Assembly (NCBI GenBank): GCA_947165405.1
Contig: CAMVAG010000003.1
Span: forward strand, 1 to 27,492
From: an uncultured Selenomonadales bacterium
GTDB lineage: Bacteria; Bacillota; Negativicutes; Selenomonadales; Selenomonadaceae
Length of the DNA: 27,492 bases
Direction: 5' to 3'
The notes under the pieces were generated by a model, which saw only the letters and a list, made by a program, of their open reading frames with translations, was not told where the DNA came from and did not search any database. The position numbers and the translations under genes were made by a program. This document shows, piece by piece, positions 7,547 through 15,335 of this stretch. How positions within the stretch are numbered: position 1 is the stretch's first letter; each line of letters begins with the position of its first letter.

Positions 7547-9106
7547 TTAGTCAAAGTCGATTCGGCATTCAAACATCCTGTGCCACGGATTCGACATAAC
7601 AAAACTATTCCACTGCGGAAAATGTTCGACGGCGAACTCATACATAAGAATATTTTCGCGCTTGACGATTTCCTCTTCGTGTTCGCCGAGATTCAAATAA
7701 ATTTGTTGAGGATTCGGATACTTTGTGAGGTAATCGGCGATTTGCGTGCGGACGTTCGCCTGATAAGCCCAGTCGTCGAGGTAGCGGCGGGCAAGGAGCC
7801 TGTCAATCGATTGGCGGCTCATTTTTTTTGCGAGAATTCCTGTGGCGAGCGCAAAGCCCGAAGTATTTGTTGCCGTGTTCCAGCCGCCGTAACTTTGCAA
7901 CTTGAACAGCAAATTTTTATCGTGAAGTTCATTCATCAAAAAGTTATCTGCGCCGTTCGCGGAAATAATATCGGCGACACCGACGGGAAGATTTTTATTA
8001 ACGGCGTCTTCAATCATTGCGGAAAATTTTTCGGCGTTGCGAGCGAAATATTTTTCCTGTTTTTCAGTCAAAGGTATCGGCGGGCAAGAATTGTGCAGCT
8101 CAAAAGTTTCGCCTTTGGGGTCTGTGTTGACGAAGAGGACAAAATCTGCGCGTTCGGGCTTGGGAACGAACATTGCGCCCGCGATTAAAATTTCCGAGCG
8201 AATCGAATCGCCTATTTGTTCGTCAGAGTAAGCGGGAACGGTTTTTGCGCCGACGCCGCGATTAAATTGGACGTTGACGAAAGGAATTGTCCCCGATAAA
8301 TCATTTACGGCGCGCGTCAATAAAAGCATGGCGAATTCGTCAATGCCGGCGTGCGATTGCGCTTTGGTCTTCGGAATATTTTTCATGTATTCGAGCAGCT
8401 GACGGTTTTCGCGGTGAGTTTGACTTAACGGAGCGTTATCGTCACGCCCGATTATGAAAAAGTTGATAATGTCTTCGTGAGTGAAGTCCAAAAGTTTTTT
8501 CGTGGCAGAAAGATTTTTCGCGCGGCGAGCAAACCAGTCATCCAAAATTTCGTCGGGAATTTCTTTTTCAAGCGTTTCGAGATAAATTTTTTCGTTCTTG
8601 TTGAGTTTGGAAATCTCTTGCTTGTCCAAAAGCATGGTGAGTTGGAAAATCTGCGTGCCGTATTGCCCGTAATAATCCGGCTCTTCAATATCGCCGGGCG
8701 TGCCGAACATCGGCGTGCGCATCAACGAGCCGAAAAGATACAAATTGAGGTTCGGATTTTTTTCGCGGAGAGTTTTAAAATTTTCGACGCGTGAATTTAA
8801 AACCTCGACGGGAATTTGATGACTTCGCGAGGGAATCAATCCTTTGTAAAGCAGCGCGTCGGAAGAAACGACTGCGGCGTCTGCGGCGGGTGCATTTTCG
8901 AAAAGCCAAGCCCAAAGTTCGTCGGGTTGAGTCAAAAATTCAATCGGCGGCGAAATAATTTCGTAACCGAGCCGGGAAATTACTTCGGCGGGCTGTTGAG
9001 AGGAAACGGGTCTGTTGTCGTGCGGAATGAACAAAATTTTTTCGGCGTAAACGTTCGGCATGAAGAAAAAAATTACGGCGAGCGTCAAAAAAAATTTTCT
9101 GAACAA
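7547..9106 (-). CDS. DUF4127 family secreted protein
   Basis: A 519-residue protein of the DUF4127 family, which has no established function to my knowledge. I chose the TTG at 9106: AGGAG lies 8 nt upstream and the product begins with a clean signal peptide (FRKFFLTLAVIFFFMPNVYA, cleavage likely after YA). An open frame continues upstream to 9193 but would bury the signal peptide. After the signal come EKILFIPHDNRPVSSQQP and YEIISPPIEFL, then DAAVVSSDALLYKGLIPSR, IIGRDDNAPLSQTHRENRQL, a GIDEFAMLLLTRA segment, and near the C-terminus SYGGWNTATNTSGFALATG. The conserved Asp, His and Arg residues look like a catalytic or ligand-binding set, but that is inference. It is the first gene of a unit with cobS and pduX behind a TTGTAA/TAAAAT promoter, so a link to cobamide or periplasmic metabolism is possible. 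Confidence 0.85.
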   Translation of the reverse strand: MFRKFFLTLAVIFFFMPNVYAEKILFIPHDNRPVSSQQPAEVISRLGYEIISPPIEFLTQPDELWAWLFENAPAADAAVVSSDALLYKGLIPSRSHQIPVEVLNSRVENFKTLREKNPNLNLYLFGSLMRTPMFGTPGDIEEPDYYGQYGTQIFQLTMLLDKQEISKLNKNEKIYLETLEKEIPDEILDDWFARRAKNLSATKKLLDFTHEDIINFFIIGRDDNAPLSQTHRENRQLLEYMKNIPKTKAQSHAGIDEFAMLLLTRAVNDLSGTIPFVNVQFNRGVGAKTVPAYSDEQIGDSIRSEILIAGAMFVPKPERADFVLFVNTDPKGETFELHNSCPPIPLTEKQEKYFARNAEKFSAMIEDAVNKNLPVGVADIISANGADNFLMNELHDKNLLFKLQSYGGWNTATNTSGFALATGILAKKMSRQSIDRLLARRYLDDWAYQANVRTQIADYLTKYPNPQQIYLNLGEHEEEIVKRENILMYEFAVEHFPQWNSFVMSNPWHRMFECRIDFD

Positions 9107-9196
9107 TGAAATCACTCCTATCAAAAAAATTTTGCGTCGTTCGTCGCGGCAAAATAATTTTGGCAACGCGGCAGGTAAAATCCGACGTTGCATAGA

Positions 9197-9225
9197 ATTT
9201 TAGCAAGAATTCATAACACTTACAA
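9197..9225 (-). promoter_or_regulatory. Promoter of the DUF4127-cobS-pduX unit
   Basis: On the minus strand TTGTAA (9220-9225) and TAAAAT (9197-9202) are separated by 17 nt, a good housekeeping-type promoter. It predicts a leader of roughly 85 nt before the TTG start at 9106. I see no cobalamin riboswitch in that leader, which is too short for a full one. The divergent chex-like gene starts at 9264, so the two promoters share this 157-nt gap. Confidence 0.65.
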
Positions 9226-9263
9226 GTTGAAAAGCATAAAACACGCGAAGGGAGATTGATAAG

Positions 9264-9731
9264 GTGGATGCAAAATTGGTCAACCCGATAATAGATGCAT
9301 TCATGGATGTCATGCCGCAAATGGGCTTCCCCATGCCCAAACGTCAAAGGATTTACTTGCAGGAAAGAAATGTCATAAGCAACGGAGTGACGTTGACGCT
9401 CGGATTCACCAAACAAATGCAAGGCAAAGTTATTTACAACATGACGGCGGACACGGCTCGCTATATCGCCTCGACTATGATGTTGGGAGTGCCGGTCGTC
9501 AAATTTAATGAATTGGCTCAAAGTGCCCTTCGCGAAATGTCAAATATGTTGACGGCGCGCGCCGCCATAAAATATTCCGAACTCGGAATTGACGTTGACA
9601 TAACCACGCCCGAACTTGTTATCGAAGAAGGCAACACGATAAAAATCAGCGACGCGCATTATTTGACTGTCGAAATGGATTTGGGCGGGCACAAGATAGA
9701 CGTTGCTCTTTTCCTCGAACGCGCCGATTAA
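9264..9731 (+). CDS. CheX-like chemotaxis protein (CheC/CheX phosphatase family)
   Basis: A 155-residue cytoplasmic protein of the CheX family. Some members dephosphorylate CheY-P; others act as c-di-GMP- or receiver-linked regulators. The start is GTG at 9264 with GGGAG 9 nt upstream. The N-terminus (VNPIIDAFMDVMPQMGF) is the typical opening helix. Residues 83-97 (NELAQSALREMSNML) contain the ExxN catalytic motif (E91, N94). The segment LTLGFTKQMQGKVIYNM is the beta-sheet that packs beside it. The protein matches a standalone CheX in length. Its presence agrees with the flagellin at 24230-25579, although no other che gene is in the window. The downstream glycosyltransferase remnant starts 20 nt after its stop. 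Confidence 0.88.
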   Translation: MDAKLVNPIIDAFMDVMPQMGFPMPKRQRIYLQERNVISNGVTLTLGFTKQMQGKVIYNMTADTARYIASTMMLGVPVVKFNELAQSALREMSNMLTARAAIKYSELGIDVDITTPELVIEEGNTIKISDAHYLTVEMDLGGHKIDVALFLERAD

Positions 9732-9751
9732 TTTTTTGAGGGAGCTTGTTC

Positions 9752-10635
9752 ATGGAAAAAGATTTATTGGGAAAATTTTACCTTCAAAACTCCGACGATT
9801 GGAAACAATTTCTCTTGAACGATATAACACGGGGAGGTTTGCATACGTTATAAAATCCTACAGCGTTGAGCGGCAAGATATTGTCGAGCCGGATGAGGAC
9901 GTAATTTTTGGCGGCTCGCTGATAGGGCATTTCGGGCATTTTATGGTTGAGTGTTTGAATCATTCATGGTTCGATGATTTTTTCAGGCTTATGGGCATTG
10001 ACCTCGCACGAATCAACGACGAGCGCGTGCATTGTTTCAATGAGAAATATTTTGAGGATTTTTTTGTAGCCCGCGGTTTCGAATCAGTTGCAATGGAAAA
10101 ATTGCAGGTCGAAGAACAAATTTCTCTGATAATGGGCGCGGACGAAATTGCCGCCAATTTTGGGGCCGTTGACGCATTGGGCGATATTTTGTAAGCCGAC
10201 CGCCAAATTCGTCATGCTTAACAGAGTCGGCTCCTCTGTATCCGATTATCAATGCTTAATCAACGATGCTTTTAATTTTACCAATTCTTATATCGTGGAT
10301 GCCTCGAAGAATTTTCTTTTTGCGCACAGAGCTTTGGGTGTTTGCATGTTCGGTTCCAACAGATATTGGAAAATTAAGAAATCACCTCGCTTGAACAGGA
10401 ACTGAACAAAAATCGTTCGGGGCTGAATTATCGAGTGCACGTCGGGCGAAAAGGTAGGTCGAAGGAAGTCAAGTTGCCCGGTACAGCCGGCACGACCGGT
10501 CAATCAAAATCGATCATTGGAATAAAAATTTGGCTCGACGAGGCCGGCGCAAAAGATTTCGACATTCTCTATCGCTTGCATAAATTCGACGGCGAGTGTA
10601 CTGCTTGGGTCAAAAACTCAACGCGATTCAAATAA
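9752..10635 (+). pseudogene. Frameshifted GT61-type glycosyltransferase with ChW-like C-terminal repeats
   Basis: A broken reading frame that can be joined through three single-base shifts. It starts at ATG 9752 (MEKDLLGKFYLQNSDDWKQF). It shifts near 9830-9836 in a GGGG run into IKSYSVERQDIVEPDEDVIF, then GGSLIGHFGHFMVECLNHSW, the GHF..E motif of GT61/DUF563 transferases. It shifts again at the GGGG near 10163 into PLTHWAIFCKPTAKFVMLNR, and a third time at 10376-10381. The last part, LNYRVHVGRKGRSKEV then AGTTGQSKSIIGIKIWL and YRLHKFDGECTAWVKN, resembles ChW (clostridial hydrophobic W) repeats, with the expected first tryptophan replaced. The joined product is about 294 residues, shorter than the 350-400 usual for the family, so an internal deletion is also likely. 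All three shifts are in or beside homopolymers, so sequencing error is an alternative. Confidence 0.75.
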
Positions 10636-10668
10636 AATTGGAATCAAATTTAAAGACAGCCAAACAAT

Positions 10669-10704
10669 AAAAAAAAGCTCCCGCGCAGGGAGCAAATTTT
10701 TTTT
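10669..10704. terminator. Bidirectional rho-independent terminator
   Basis: The perfect stem GCTCCC (10677-10682) and GGGAGC (10688-10693) with loop GCGCA is flanked by eight A on the left and a T run on the right, so it works on both strands. It ends the plus-strand glycosyltransferase remnant and the minus-strand gntP gene. Confidence 0.9.
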
Positions 10705-10716
10705 GTGGGTTAAGTG

Positions 10717-12057
10717 TCAGAAGAGACCGGGAAGCACATTTTGGAACAAGCTCAAAATCAAGACGATAGCCAAGCCCGTCAAGCCCGCGACGAATCCTCC
10801 GAGTGTCCAAGCTTTCATTGTCTGCGGGAAGGTGAAGCCGGAAAATCTGTTGACGACCCAGAAGCCCGAATCGTTCGGAAGTGACAGACCGACTGCGCCG
10901 CAACAAATCGCCAAGCCGACAAGCACGGGCGAGGCACCGACCGCGCTGATTGACGGAGCAACGATAGCCGCAGTCGTAACCAGCGCGACCGTCGCCGAAC
11001 CTTGAGCCGCACGAAGAATTTGGCAGAGGATAAAGCCGAGCAACATCAGCGGAACATTGAAATCTTGCATTGTGCTGACGATATAATCGCCGATACCCGT
11101 TGCATTGATTATCGCGCCGAAACTTCCGCCCGCACCCGTTATCAAAAGAACCATGCCTGCTTGCGAGCCGGCGTCGGTTATCATTTCTTCTGACGGGCGT
11201 TTGAAGTAAGGACGGAGCATGAACAATGCCGCAACGACACCGATAAACAATGCAACATTTTTATCGCCGATAAAAGCACACGCCGCACCGATTGCTGATT
11301 CTTTATCGAGCAACGCGCCTGCAATCGTTCCAATCAAAATCAAAGTTATCGGGAAGAGAATCAACGCAATCGCCAAAGTGCCGGGGCAACGGTCTTTAGA
11401 TTCTTCAACGTCAAAATCAATATTTTCTTTTTCGTGTCCGCATTGTTCGGGGAAAAAACTTTGAGCCGTGAGTTTTGAATAAAGCACGCCGCCGACCAAA
11501 GCCGCAGGTACGCAGATAATCAACGAATACAAAACGAACGAACCCATAGGAGCTGCAACCGCGCCCGCGACCGCCATTGGTCCCGGCGTAGGAATTATGA
11601 CGCAGTGACCGATAATCAAGCCGACGCCCAAAGCCGTGACGTAGCGCACGAGCGGAATGCCTGTCTTTTCGGAAAGTTGCTTTGCCAAGTTGACGAGGAT
11701 AACGAATGCCGCGTCGAAGTAAACGGGAATAGCGACGATAACGCCGGTAATACACAAGGCGACGGGAGAATTTTTCACGCCGATTTTTTTCAGCGCGAGG
11801 CTTGCAATGCCTTCGGTGCCGCCCGTCTCATAAAGCAGTTGCCCCAAAATAATTCCGAGTGCGATAACAATTCCTATGCCGCCCATCGTTCCGCCGAAGC
11901 CCGACGCGATACTTCCGACCATTTTTGAAACGGGAAGTCCCGCGCCGAAGCCGATAACAATCGCCGTGAAAATCAGCGCGAGGAACGGATTTATTTTGAA
12001 CTTTATAATCAGCAACATTAAAAGTGCTATGCCGAGCAGAAAGACGACCATTAACAT
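10717..12057 (-). CDS. GntP family sugar-acid permease
   Basis: A 446-residue inner-membrane permease of the gluconate:proton symporter (GntP) family, with about 12 hydrophobic segments. Recognised by GIALLMLLIIKFKINPFLALI, IVIALGIILGQLLYETGGTE, AIPVYFDAAFVILVNLAK, IIPTPGPMAVAGAV and the C-terminal ILRAAQGSATVALVTTAAI and LSLPNDSGFWVVNRF. I start at ATG 12057 because GGAGTG lies about 8 nt before it; a GTG at 12102 is in frame but has no binding site. As the last gene after a dehydrogenase and a DUF1537 kinase, it probably imports the four-carbon (or related) sugar acid that those enzymes process. The exact substrate is not known. Confidence 0.93.
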   Translation of the reverse strand: MLMVVFLLGIALLMLLIIKFKINPFLALIFTAIVIGFGAGLPVSKMVGSIASGFGGTMGGIGIVIALGIILGQLLYETGGTEGIASLALKKIGVKNSPVALCITGVIVAIPVYFDAAFVILVNLAKQLSEKTGIPLVRYVTALGVGLIIGHCVIIPTPGPMAVAGAVAAPMGSFVLYSLIICVPAALVGGVLYSKLTAQSFFPEQCGHEKENIDFDVEESKDRCPGTLAIALILFPITLILIGTIAGALLDKESAIGAACAFIGDKNVALFIGVVAALFMLRPYFKRPSEEMITDAGSQAGMVLLITGAGGSFGAIINATGIGDYIVSTMQDFNVPLMLLGFILCQILRAAQGSATVALVTTAAIVAPSISAVGASPVLVGLAICCGAVGLSLPNDSGFWVVNRFSGFTFPQTMKAWTLGGFVAGLTGLAIVLILSLFQNVLPGLF

Positions 12058-12082
12058 ACAAATCACTCCTGCGAAAAATATT

Positions 12083-12120
12083 GCGGCGACCGTTACCAAC
12101 ACTGCGAAACAAATCGCCGC
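12083..12120 (-). other. Intercistronic inverted repeat before gntP
   Basis: Perfect 7-bp arms GCGGCGA (12083-12089) and TCGCCGC (12114-12120) enclose 24 nt in the 84-nt gap between the kinase stop and the gntP start. There is no T run after it, so it is not a standard terminator. It may protect or cleave the mRNA between the two genes. Chance occurrence is possible. Confidence 0.35.
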
Positions 12121-12141
12121 ACTTTAGCCGACCAATTTTTT

Positions 12142-13530
12142 TTACCCTTCAAGCATTTCGACAATTTTACGGAGCGTATCGACCGCGCCGACATTGCCGG
12201 GGAAAATTATGTAGCTCATGCCGGGGAATTTGCTTTCCGCGCCGATTTTCCAAACGGGGACGCCTGCCGCCACTTGACCGAGCACGAGAGCTTTCTTGAC
12301 GCTCAAGCCTTTGGTTCCGACATCGCTGGAGGTTATGCCTCCCTTCGCGATTAAAAATTTCGGGTGAACGTTGAGGCGATTGACAATGCTTGTTAAGGCG
12401 TCCGAAATGTTCACTGACGCGGCAAGATTTTTTTCCGCATCGCCGACATCCAAAACTTTGCGGCTGGTGTAAATCGCCGTCGTCTGTCCGCGAGAAATAT
12501 TTTCTTCCGCCTGCTTAATGATTTTGTCGACCGCGCCCAAATCCGAAACGTCAAACTCAATGAACGCGACCGAAGAAATTTTTTTGAGTTCGTCGAGTTG
12601 CGCGGTGGTCTTCTTGACGTGAGAGCCGATAATTATCAAGCCGCCGTTTGAATTTTTTTCTTCGACGAGTTCTTTTTTGCTCAAGAGCGGTTTGCTTTCG
12701 ACGCCGCCGATAATTTTCGTGAACGCCGCCGCCGTCCTGAAGATAAAATTTTTTCCGGACTTTATCAAAGCCAACGCGAAAATTTCCACGTCGACGTAAT
12801 CAACGGCATTGACGATAACTTTGTTGAAATCGGAAACTTTTTCAAGCCGAGCAGAAATTTTTTCGACATCGCCGCCGCGCAATTCGTCGAGGCTTATGCA
12901 AGTGACGGAAGATTTTTTGAACGCGCCGTGAGTTTTCTCCTCGATGTATTCGGCAAGGTTGGAACTCTTGTAGCCGAAAGTTTTATCTTTGGCAAATTCG
13001 GTTTCGCCGGCGGGCACGAGGTAATCGCCTTCCTGCACGTAATGAACATCGCCGATTGTGAAACGCCCGCCCTCTTTGAAGAACGGCATTAAAACTTCGC
13101 CGTCGATTTTCTTGCCGTGAGCTTCCAAAGTTTCGCGCAGGGTTTGTGTTTCAAGAGGATAATGCCCGCGCAGTGTCGAATCGCAACGACTGACAATCAT
13201 AAAATCTTTGCCGAATTTTTTTGCCGCCGCGCAAACACGTTCGGCGATTTTTTTGTGTTCGGCGCGAGTCTTCTCTTCGGAAAAGGCGCGGGAATTCGTG
13301 AGGATAAAGAACATGGAATTTTTTTCGGCGAAGCCCGCAGCGATACTTTCCTCCGTCCAATCCGTGTAAACCGAAATGCCGTTGACAGTCTGGACGCCGG
13401 TCGGGTCGTCGTCAAGCACGACAATTTTTTTCGGAAAAGTTTTCAGAGCCGCTTTGAGTTCGTCGCCAAATTTTTTTTCGTCGACGCCGGGAATCTTATC
13501 GAACAGCTCGCTTTTCAAAACCTTAGCCAT
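12142..13530 (-). CDS. Four-carbon acid sugar kinase family protein (DUF1537, OtnK/DtnK-like)
   Basis: A 462-residue kinase of the DUF1537 family. Characterised members phosphorylate 3-oxo-tetronate, D-threonate or erythronate with ATP. The N-terminal domain carries IVVLDDDPTGVQTVNGISVY, the family's substrate-binding DDDPTG signature, then SRCDSTLRGHYPLE. The C-terminal nucleotide-binding domain has the glycine-rich GGLIIIGSHVKKTTAQ, AKGGITSSDVGTKGL and SYIIFPGNVGAVDTL. Length is normal (420-470). The ATG is 3 nt after the dehydrogenase stop, and AAGGAGG lies inside the end of that gene. With the GarR/LtnD-type dehydrogenase and GntP permease it forms most of an acid-sugar catabolic module. 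The aldolase and isomerase partners known from such operons are not in the window. Confidence 0.93.
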   Translation of the reverse strand: MAKVLKSELFDKIPGVDEKKFGDELKAALKTFPKKIVVLDDDPTGVQTVNGISVYTDWTEESIAAGFAEKNSMFFILTNSRAFSEEKTRAEHKKIAERVCAAAKKFGKDFMIVSRCDSTLRGHYPLETQTLRETLEAHGKKIDGEVLMPFFKEGGRFTIGDVHYVQEGDYLVPAGETEFAKDKTFGYKSSNLAEYIEEKTHGAFKKSSVTCISLDELRGGDVEKISARLEKVSDFNKVIVNAVDYVDVEIFALALIKSGKNFIFRTAAAFTKIIGGVESKPLLSKKELVEEKNSNGGLIIIGSHVKKTTAQLDELKKISSVAFIEFDVSDLGAVDKIIKQAEENISRGQTTAIYTSRKVLDVGDAEKNLAASVNISDALTSIVNRLNVHPKFLIAKGGITSSDVGTKGLSVKKALVLGQVAAGVPVWKIGAESKFPGMSYIIFPGNVGAVDTLRKIVEMLEG

Positions 13531-13533
13531 AAT

Positions 13534-14430
13534 TCAAGCCTCCTTCGTTTTGACTTCGACACCCGCAATTTTTTCGTAGAATTGAACAATGCCGCTGTGG
13601 TCGTCCATGAGGTGCCCGTCCGCTTTCAAGCTGAACATAATCTGTTGAAGGACGCTCGTCATGACAAGAGGCACGTCAAATTCTTTGGCGGTATCCATTA
13701 CGTTGTTAATGTCCTTGAGGTTGATTGCAAGCGTGCCGCCGGGTTTGAAGTCGCGATTGAACATTTTGGGAGCCTTGTCGGTGAGAATTTGACTTGCCGC
13801 CAAGCCGCCGCGTGTTGCCTCGAAAACTTTTTTGGGATCTGCGCCTGCCTTTTGAGCCAAGACGAGAGCCTCCGAGACCGCCGCGATATTCAAATTAACC
13901 ATGACTTGATTGGCAAGTTTCGTGACGGAGCCTGCGCCGTTGGGGCCGATAACGATAGCCGACTTGCCCATTGCGTCGAACACGTCTTTAATCCGCTCGA
14001 CAACTTTTTCGTCGCCGCCGATCATGAACGCCAATCTGCCTTCGACTGCGCCGGGTTCGCCGCCGCTGACGGGTGAATCAAGGAAAGGACAATTTTTTTC
14101 TGCGGCAAGTTTTGCAAAGTGTTTTGATTGCGCGGGAGTGACCGAGCTCATGTCGGCGATAATCGTGCCTTCGTCGACGCCCGCCAAAATTCCGTCGACG
14201 CCCGTCAAAAGCGATTCGACAATTTTTCCGTTCGGCACCATCGTAATCACAACGTCTTGACCTTTGGCGGTGTCTTTGGGTGTCGCGGCAGACTTCGCGC
14301 CCGCCTTAGTCATCTCTTCGACGGCGGCAGGGTTAATGTCGTAAACCGTGACATCGATTCCCGCCTTGAGCAAATTGCGCACCATAGGCTTGCCCATAAT
14401 TCCCAAACCGATAAAACCAACCTTACTCAT
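13534..14430 (-). CDS. NAD-binding beta-hydroxyacid dehydrogenase (GarR/LtnD-like)
   Basis: A 298-residue member of the 3-hydroxyisobutyrate/tartronate semialdehyde reductase family. The N-terminal Rossmann motif is VGFIGLGIMGKPMVRNLLKAG. The substrate-binding loop is DSPVSGGEPGAVEGRLAFMI, and the catalytic lysine lies in SVTKLANQVMVNLNIAAVSE. The start at 14430 is set by GGAGG 8 nt upstream and by the Rossmann motif; an in-frame start at 14481 adds 17 residues without a binding site. In operons with a DUF1537 kinase, this family includes L-threonate dehydrogenase, giving the 2-oxo acid that the kinase then phosphorylates. A 2-hydroxy-3-oxopropionate reductase role is the alternative. It is the first gene of the three-gene operon. 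Confidence 0.92.
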   Translation of the reverse strand: MSKVGFIGLGIMGKPMVRNLLKAGIDVTVYDINPAAVEEMTKAGAKSAATPKDTAKGQDVVITMVPNGKIVESLLTGVDGILAGVDEGTIIADMSSVTPAQSKHFAKLAAEKNCPFLDSPVSGGEPGAVEGRLAFMIGGDEKVVERIKDVFDAMGKSAIVIGPNGAGSVTKLANQVMVNLNIAAVSEALVLAQKAGADPKKVFEATRGGLAASQILTDKAPKMFNRDFKPGGTLAINLKDINNVMDTAKEFDVPLVMTSVLQQIMFSLKADGHLMDDHSGIVQFYEKIAGVEVKTKEA

Positions 14431-14465
14431 AATGCATTCCTCCAATTTATTTTGGCGTGTAACAC

Positions 14466-14475
14466 GCAGTATACA
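14466..14475 (-). promoter_or_regulatory. GntR operator candidate over the -10 of the sugar-acid operon
   Basis: The decamer GCAGTATACA (plus strand), with the palindromic core GTATAC, is repeated exactly at 15206-15215 upstream of the regulator gene itself. Here it overlaps a TATACT -10 (minus, 14468-14473), 38 nt before the dehydrogenase ATG. A perfect GCGTGT-A-ACACGC palindrome (14455-14467) adjoins it. The pairing predicts control of the operon by the neighbouring GntR protein. Confidence 0.65.
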
Positions 14476-14488
14476 ACTCAAAAGTTTT

Positions 14489-14518
14489 AAAAAAAATCAG
14501 CCGCTCAACACAGCCGCT
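14489..14518 (-). terminator. Candidate terminator of the gntR-type gene
   Basis: On the minus strand two copies of AGCGGCT (14499-14505 and 14512-14518) are separated by 6 nt. Because AGC and GCT are complementary, they pair as a 7-position stem with one central G-G mismatch. A run of eight T follows (14489-14496). It lies just after the regulator's stop and before the promoter of the sugar-acid operon, so the two are separate transcripts. Confidence 0.6.
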
Positions 14519-14529
14519 TGAAATCAAAA

Positions 14530-15189
14530 TTAATCCGTCATCATTTCACGCAAAATAATTTCCGTCGCGTTCATGTGTTCGACAAGAGCCCTTATCGCGC
14601 CGTCGGTGTCGCGCAGCTTGACAGAGGAAAAAATTTTTTCGTGTTCGTCAATCGCGGCAATCGGGCGCAAATTTTTTTTCAAGGAGCTGAACATCGCCTG
14701 TTCGAGGCGCGTGCGCATCATGCCCATTATCTGGATAAAAAATTCGTTGCCGGTGAACGAGACGCCGAGCATATGAAATTCCATGTCCGCCCGCATGAAG
14801 TCATAATTATTTTCTTCGGAAAGCGTCGCGGGCATGTCTTGCGTTACACAAATTTCCATCTGCTTGAGAATTTCTTGACCTTCGGCAGTATCCAGCCCGA
14901 TTATCAAAGCGCGGAGGCTTGCACTTTCGACGGCGGTTCGCGCTTGAATAATTTGTTGCACGTCGAAAAAATGAATCGGTCTGACGCTGAAACCTCTTCC
15001 GCTGAAAACGTCGACGAGGTTTTCAAAGCGCAGTTGCAAAACCGCCTCGCGGACGGGCGTGCGGGAGACTTTGAGCTTGTCGGCAATCATCTGCTCGGAA
15101 TAAATTTCACCGGGCGTCATGTCGCCCATGATTATCGCTTGCTTCAAGTACTCGTAAATCTGATCTTTATAAGAAACTTTTTTAATCAT
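14530..15189 (-). CDS. GntR family transcriptional regulator, FCD (FadR C-terminal) subfamily
   Basis: A 219-residue DNA-binding regulator. Residues about 5-70 form the winged helix-turn-helix (YEYLKQAIIMGDMTPGEIYS, then KVSRTPVREAVLQLRFENLV and a GRGFSV wing). Residues about 80-215 form the all-helical FCD ligand-binding domain, with RADMEFHMLGVSFTGNEFF and a late ALVEHMNATEIILREM; the acidic and His residues are the usual metal/ligand set. It probably senses a sugar acid or intermediate and represses the downstream dehydrogenase-kinase-permease operon and its own gene. This is inferred from identical GCAGTATACA elements over both promoters. I see no strong ribosome binding site before the ATG at 15189, so the start is less certain than the identity. 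Confidence 0.92.
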   Translation of the reverse strand: MIKKVSYKDQIYEYLKQAIIMGDMTPGEIYSEQMIADKLKVSRTPVREAVLQLRFENLVDVFSGRGFSVRPIHFFDVQQIIQARTAVESASLRALIIGLDTAEGQEILKQMEICVTQDMPATLSEENNYDFMRADMEFHMLGVSFTGNEFFIQIMGMMRTRLEQAMFSSLKKNLRPIAAIDEHEKIFSSVKLRDTDGAIRALVEHMNATEIILREMMTD

Positions 15190-15205
15190 CTTGAATCACC
15201 TGCGT

Positions 15206-15237
15206 GCAGTATACAGATTGTGTCGGGCGATTGTCAA
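15206..15237 (-). promoter_or_regulatory. Promoter and operator of the GntR/FCD regulator gene
   Basis: On the minus strand TTGACA (15232-15237) and TATACT (15208-15213) are 18 nt apart, a strong housekeeping-type promoter. The decamer GCAGTATACA (15206-15215), shared exactly with the operon promoter at 14466-14475, covers the -10. This predicts autorepression. Confidence 0.75.
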
Positions 15238-15280
15238 TGCCTGCGAAAAATTTTTTCTTTCCTTCGCCGTGAAAAACATT

Positions 15281-15286
15281 TATAAT
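15281..15286 (+). promoter_or_regulatory. Candidate -10 of the receiver-GGDEF gene
   Basis: A perfect TATAAT lies 49 nt before the ATG at 15336. No convincing -35 is seen at 16-18 nt upstream (TTTCCT at 15258-15263 is the nearest). It is divergent from the GntR promoter in the same 146-nt gap. Confidence 0.4.
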
Positions 15287-15335
15287 GAATAAAAAATTGG
15301 CGGCTGTAATTTTTTCGGACGGCGAGGTTTTGATT

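Noticed and set aside
9107..9190. Cobalamin riboswitch upstream of the DUF4127-cobS unit
   Set aside because: The leader is only about 85 nt and lacks the B12-box; a full riboswitch would not fit.
13117..14076. Long open frame on the plus strand opposite the dehydrogenase and kinase genes
   Set aside because: It lies wholly antisense to two well-recognised genes, has no ribosome binding site and no recognisable motifs; codon bias of the true genes keeps the opposite frame open.
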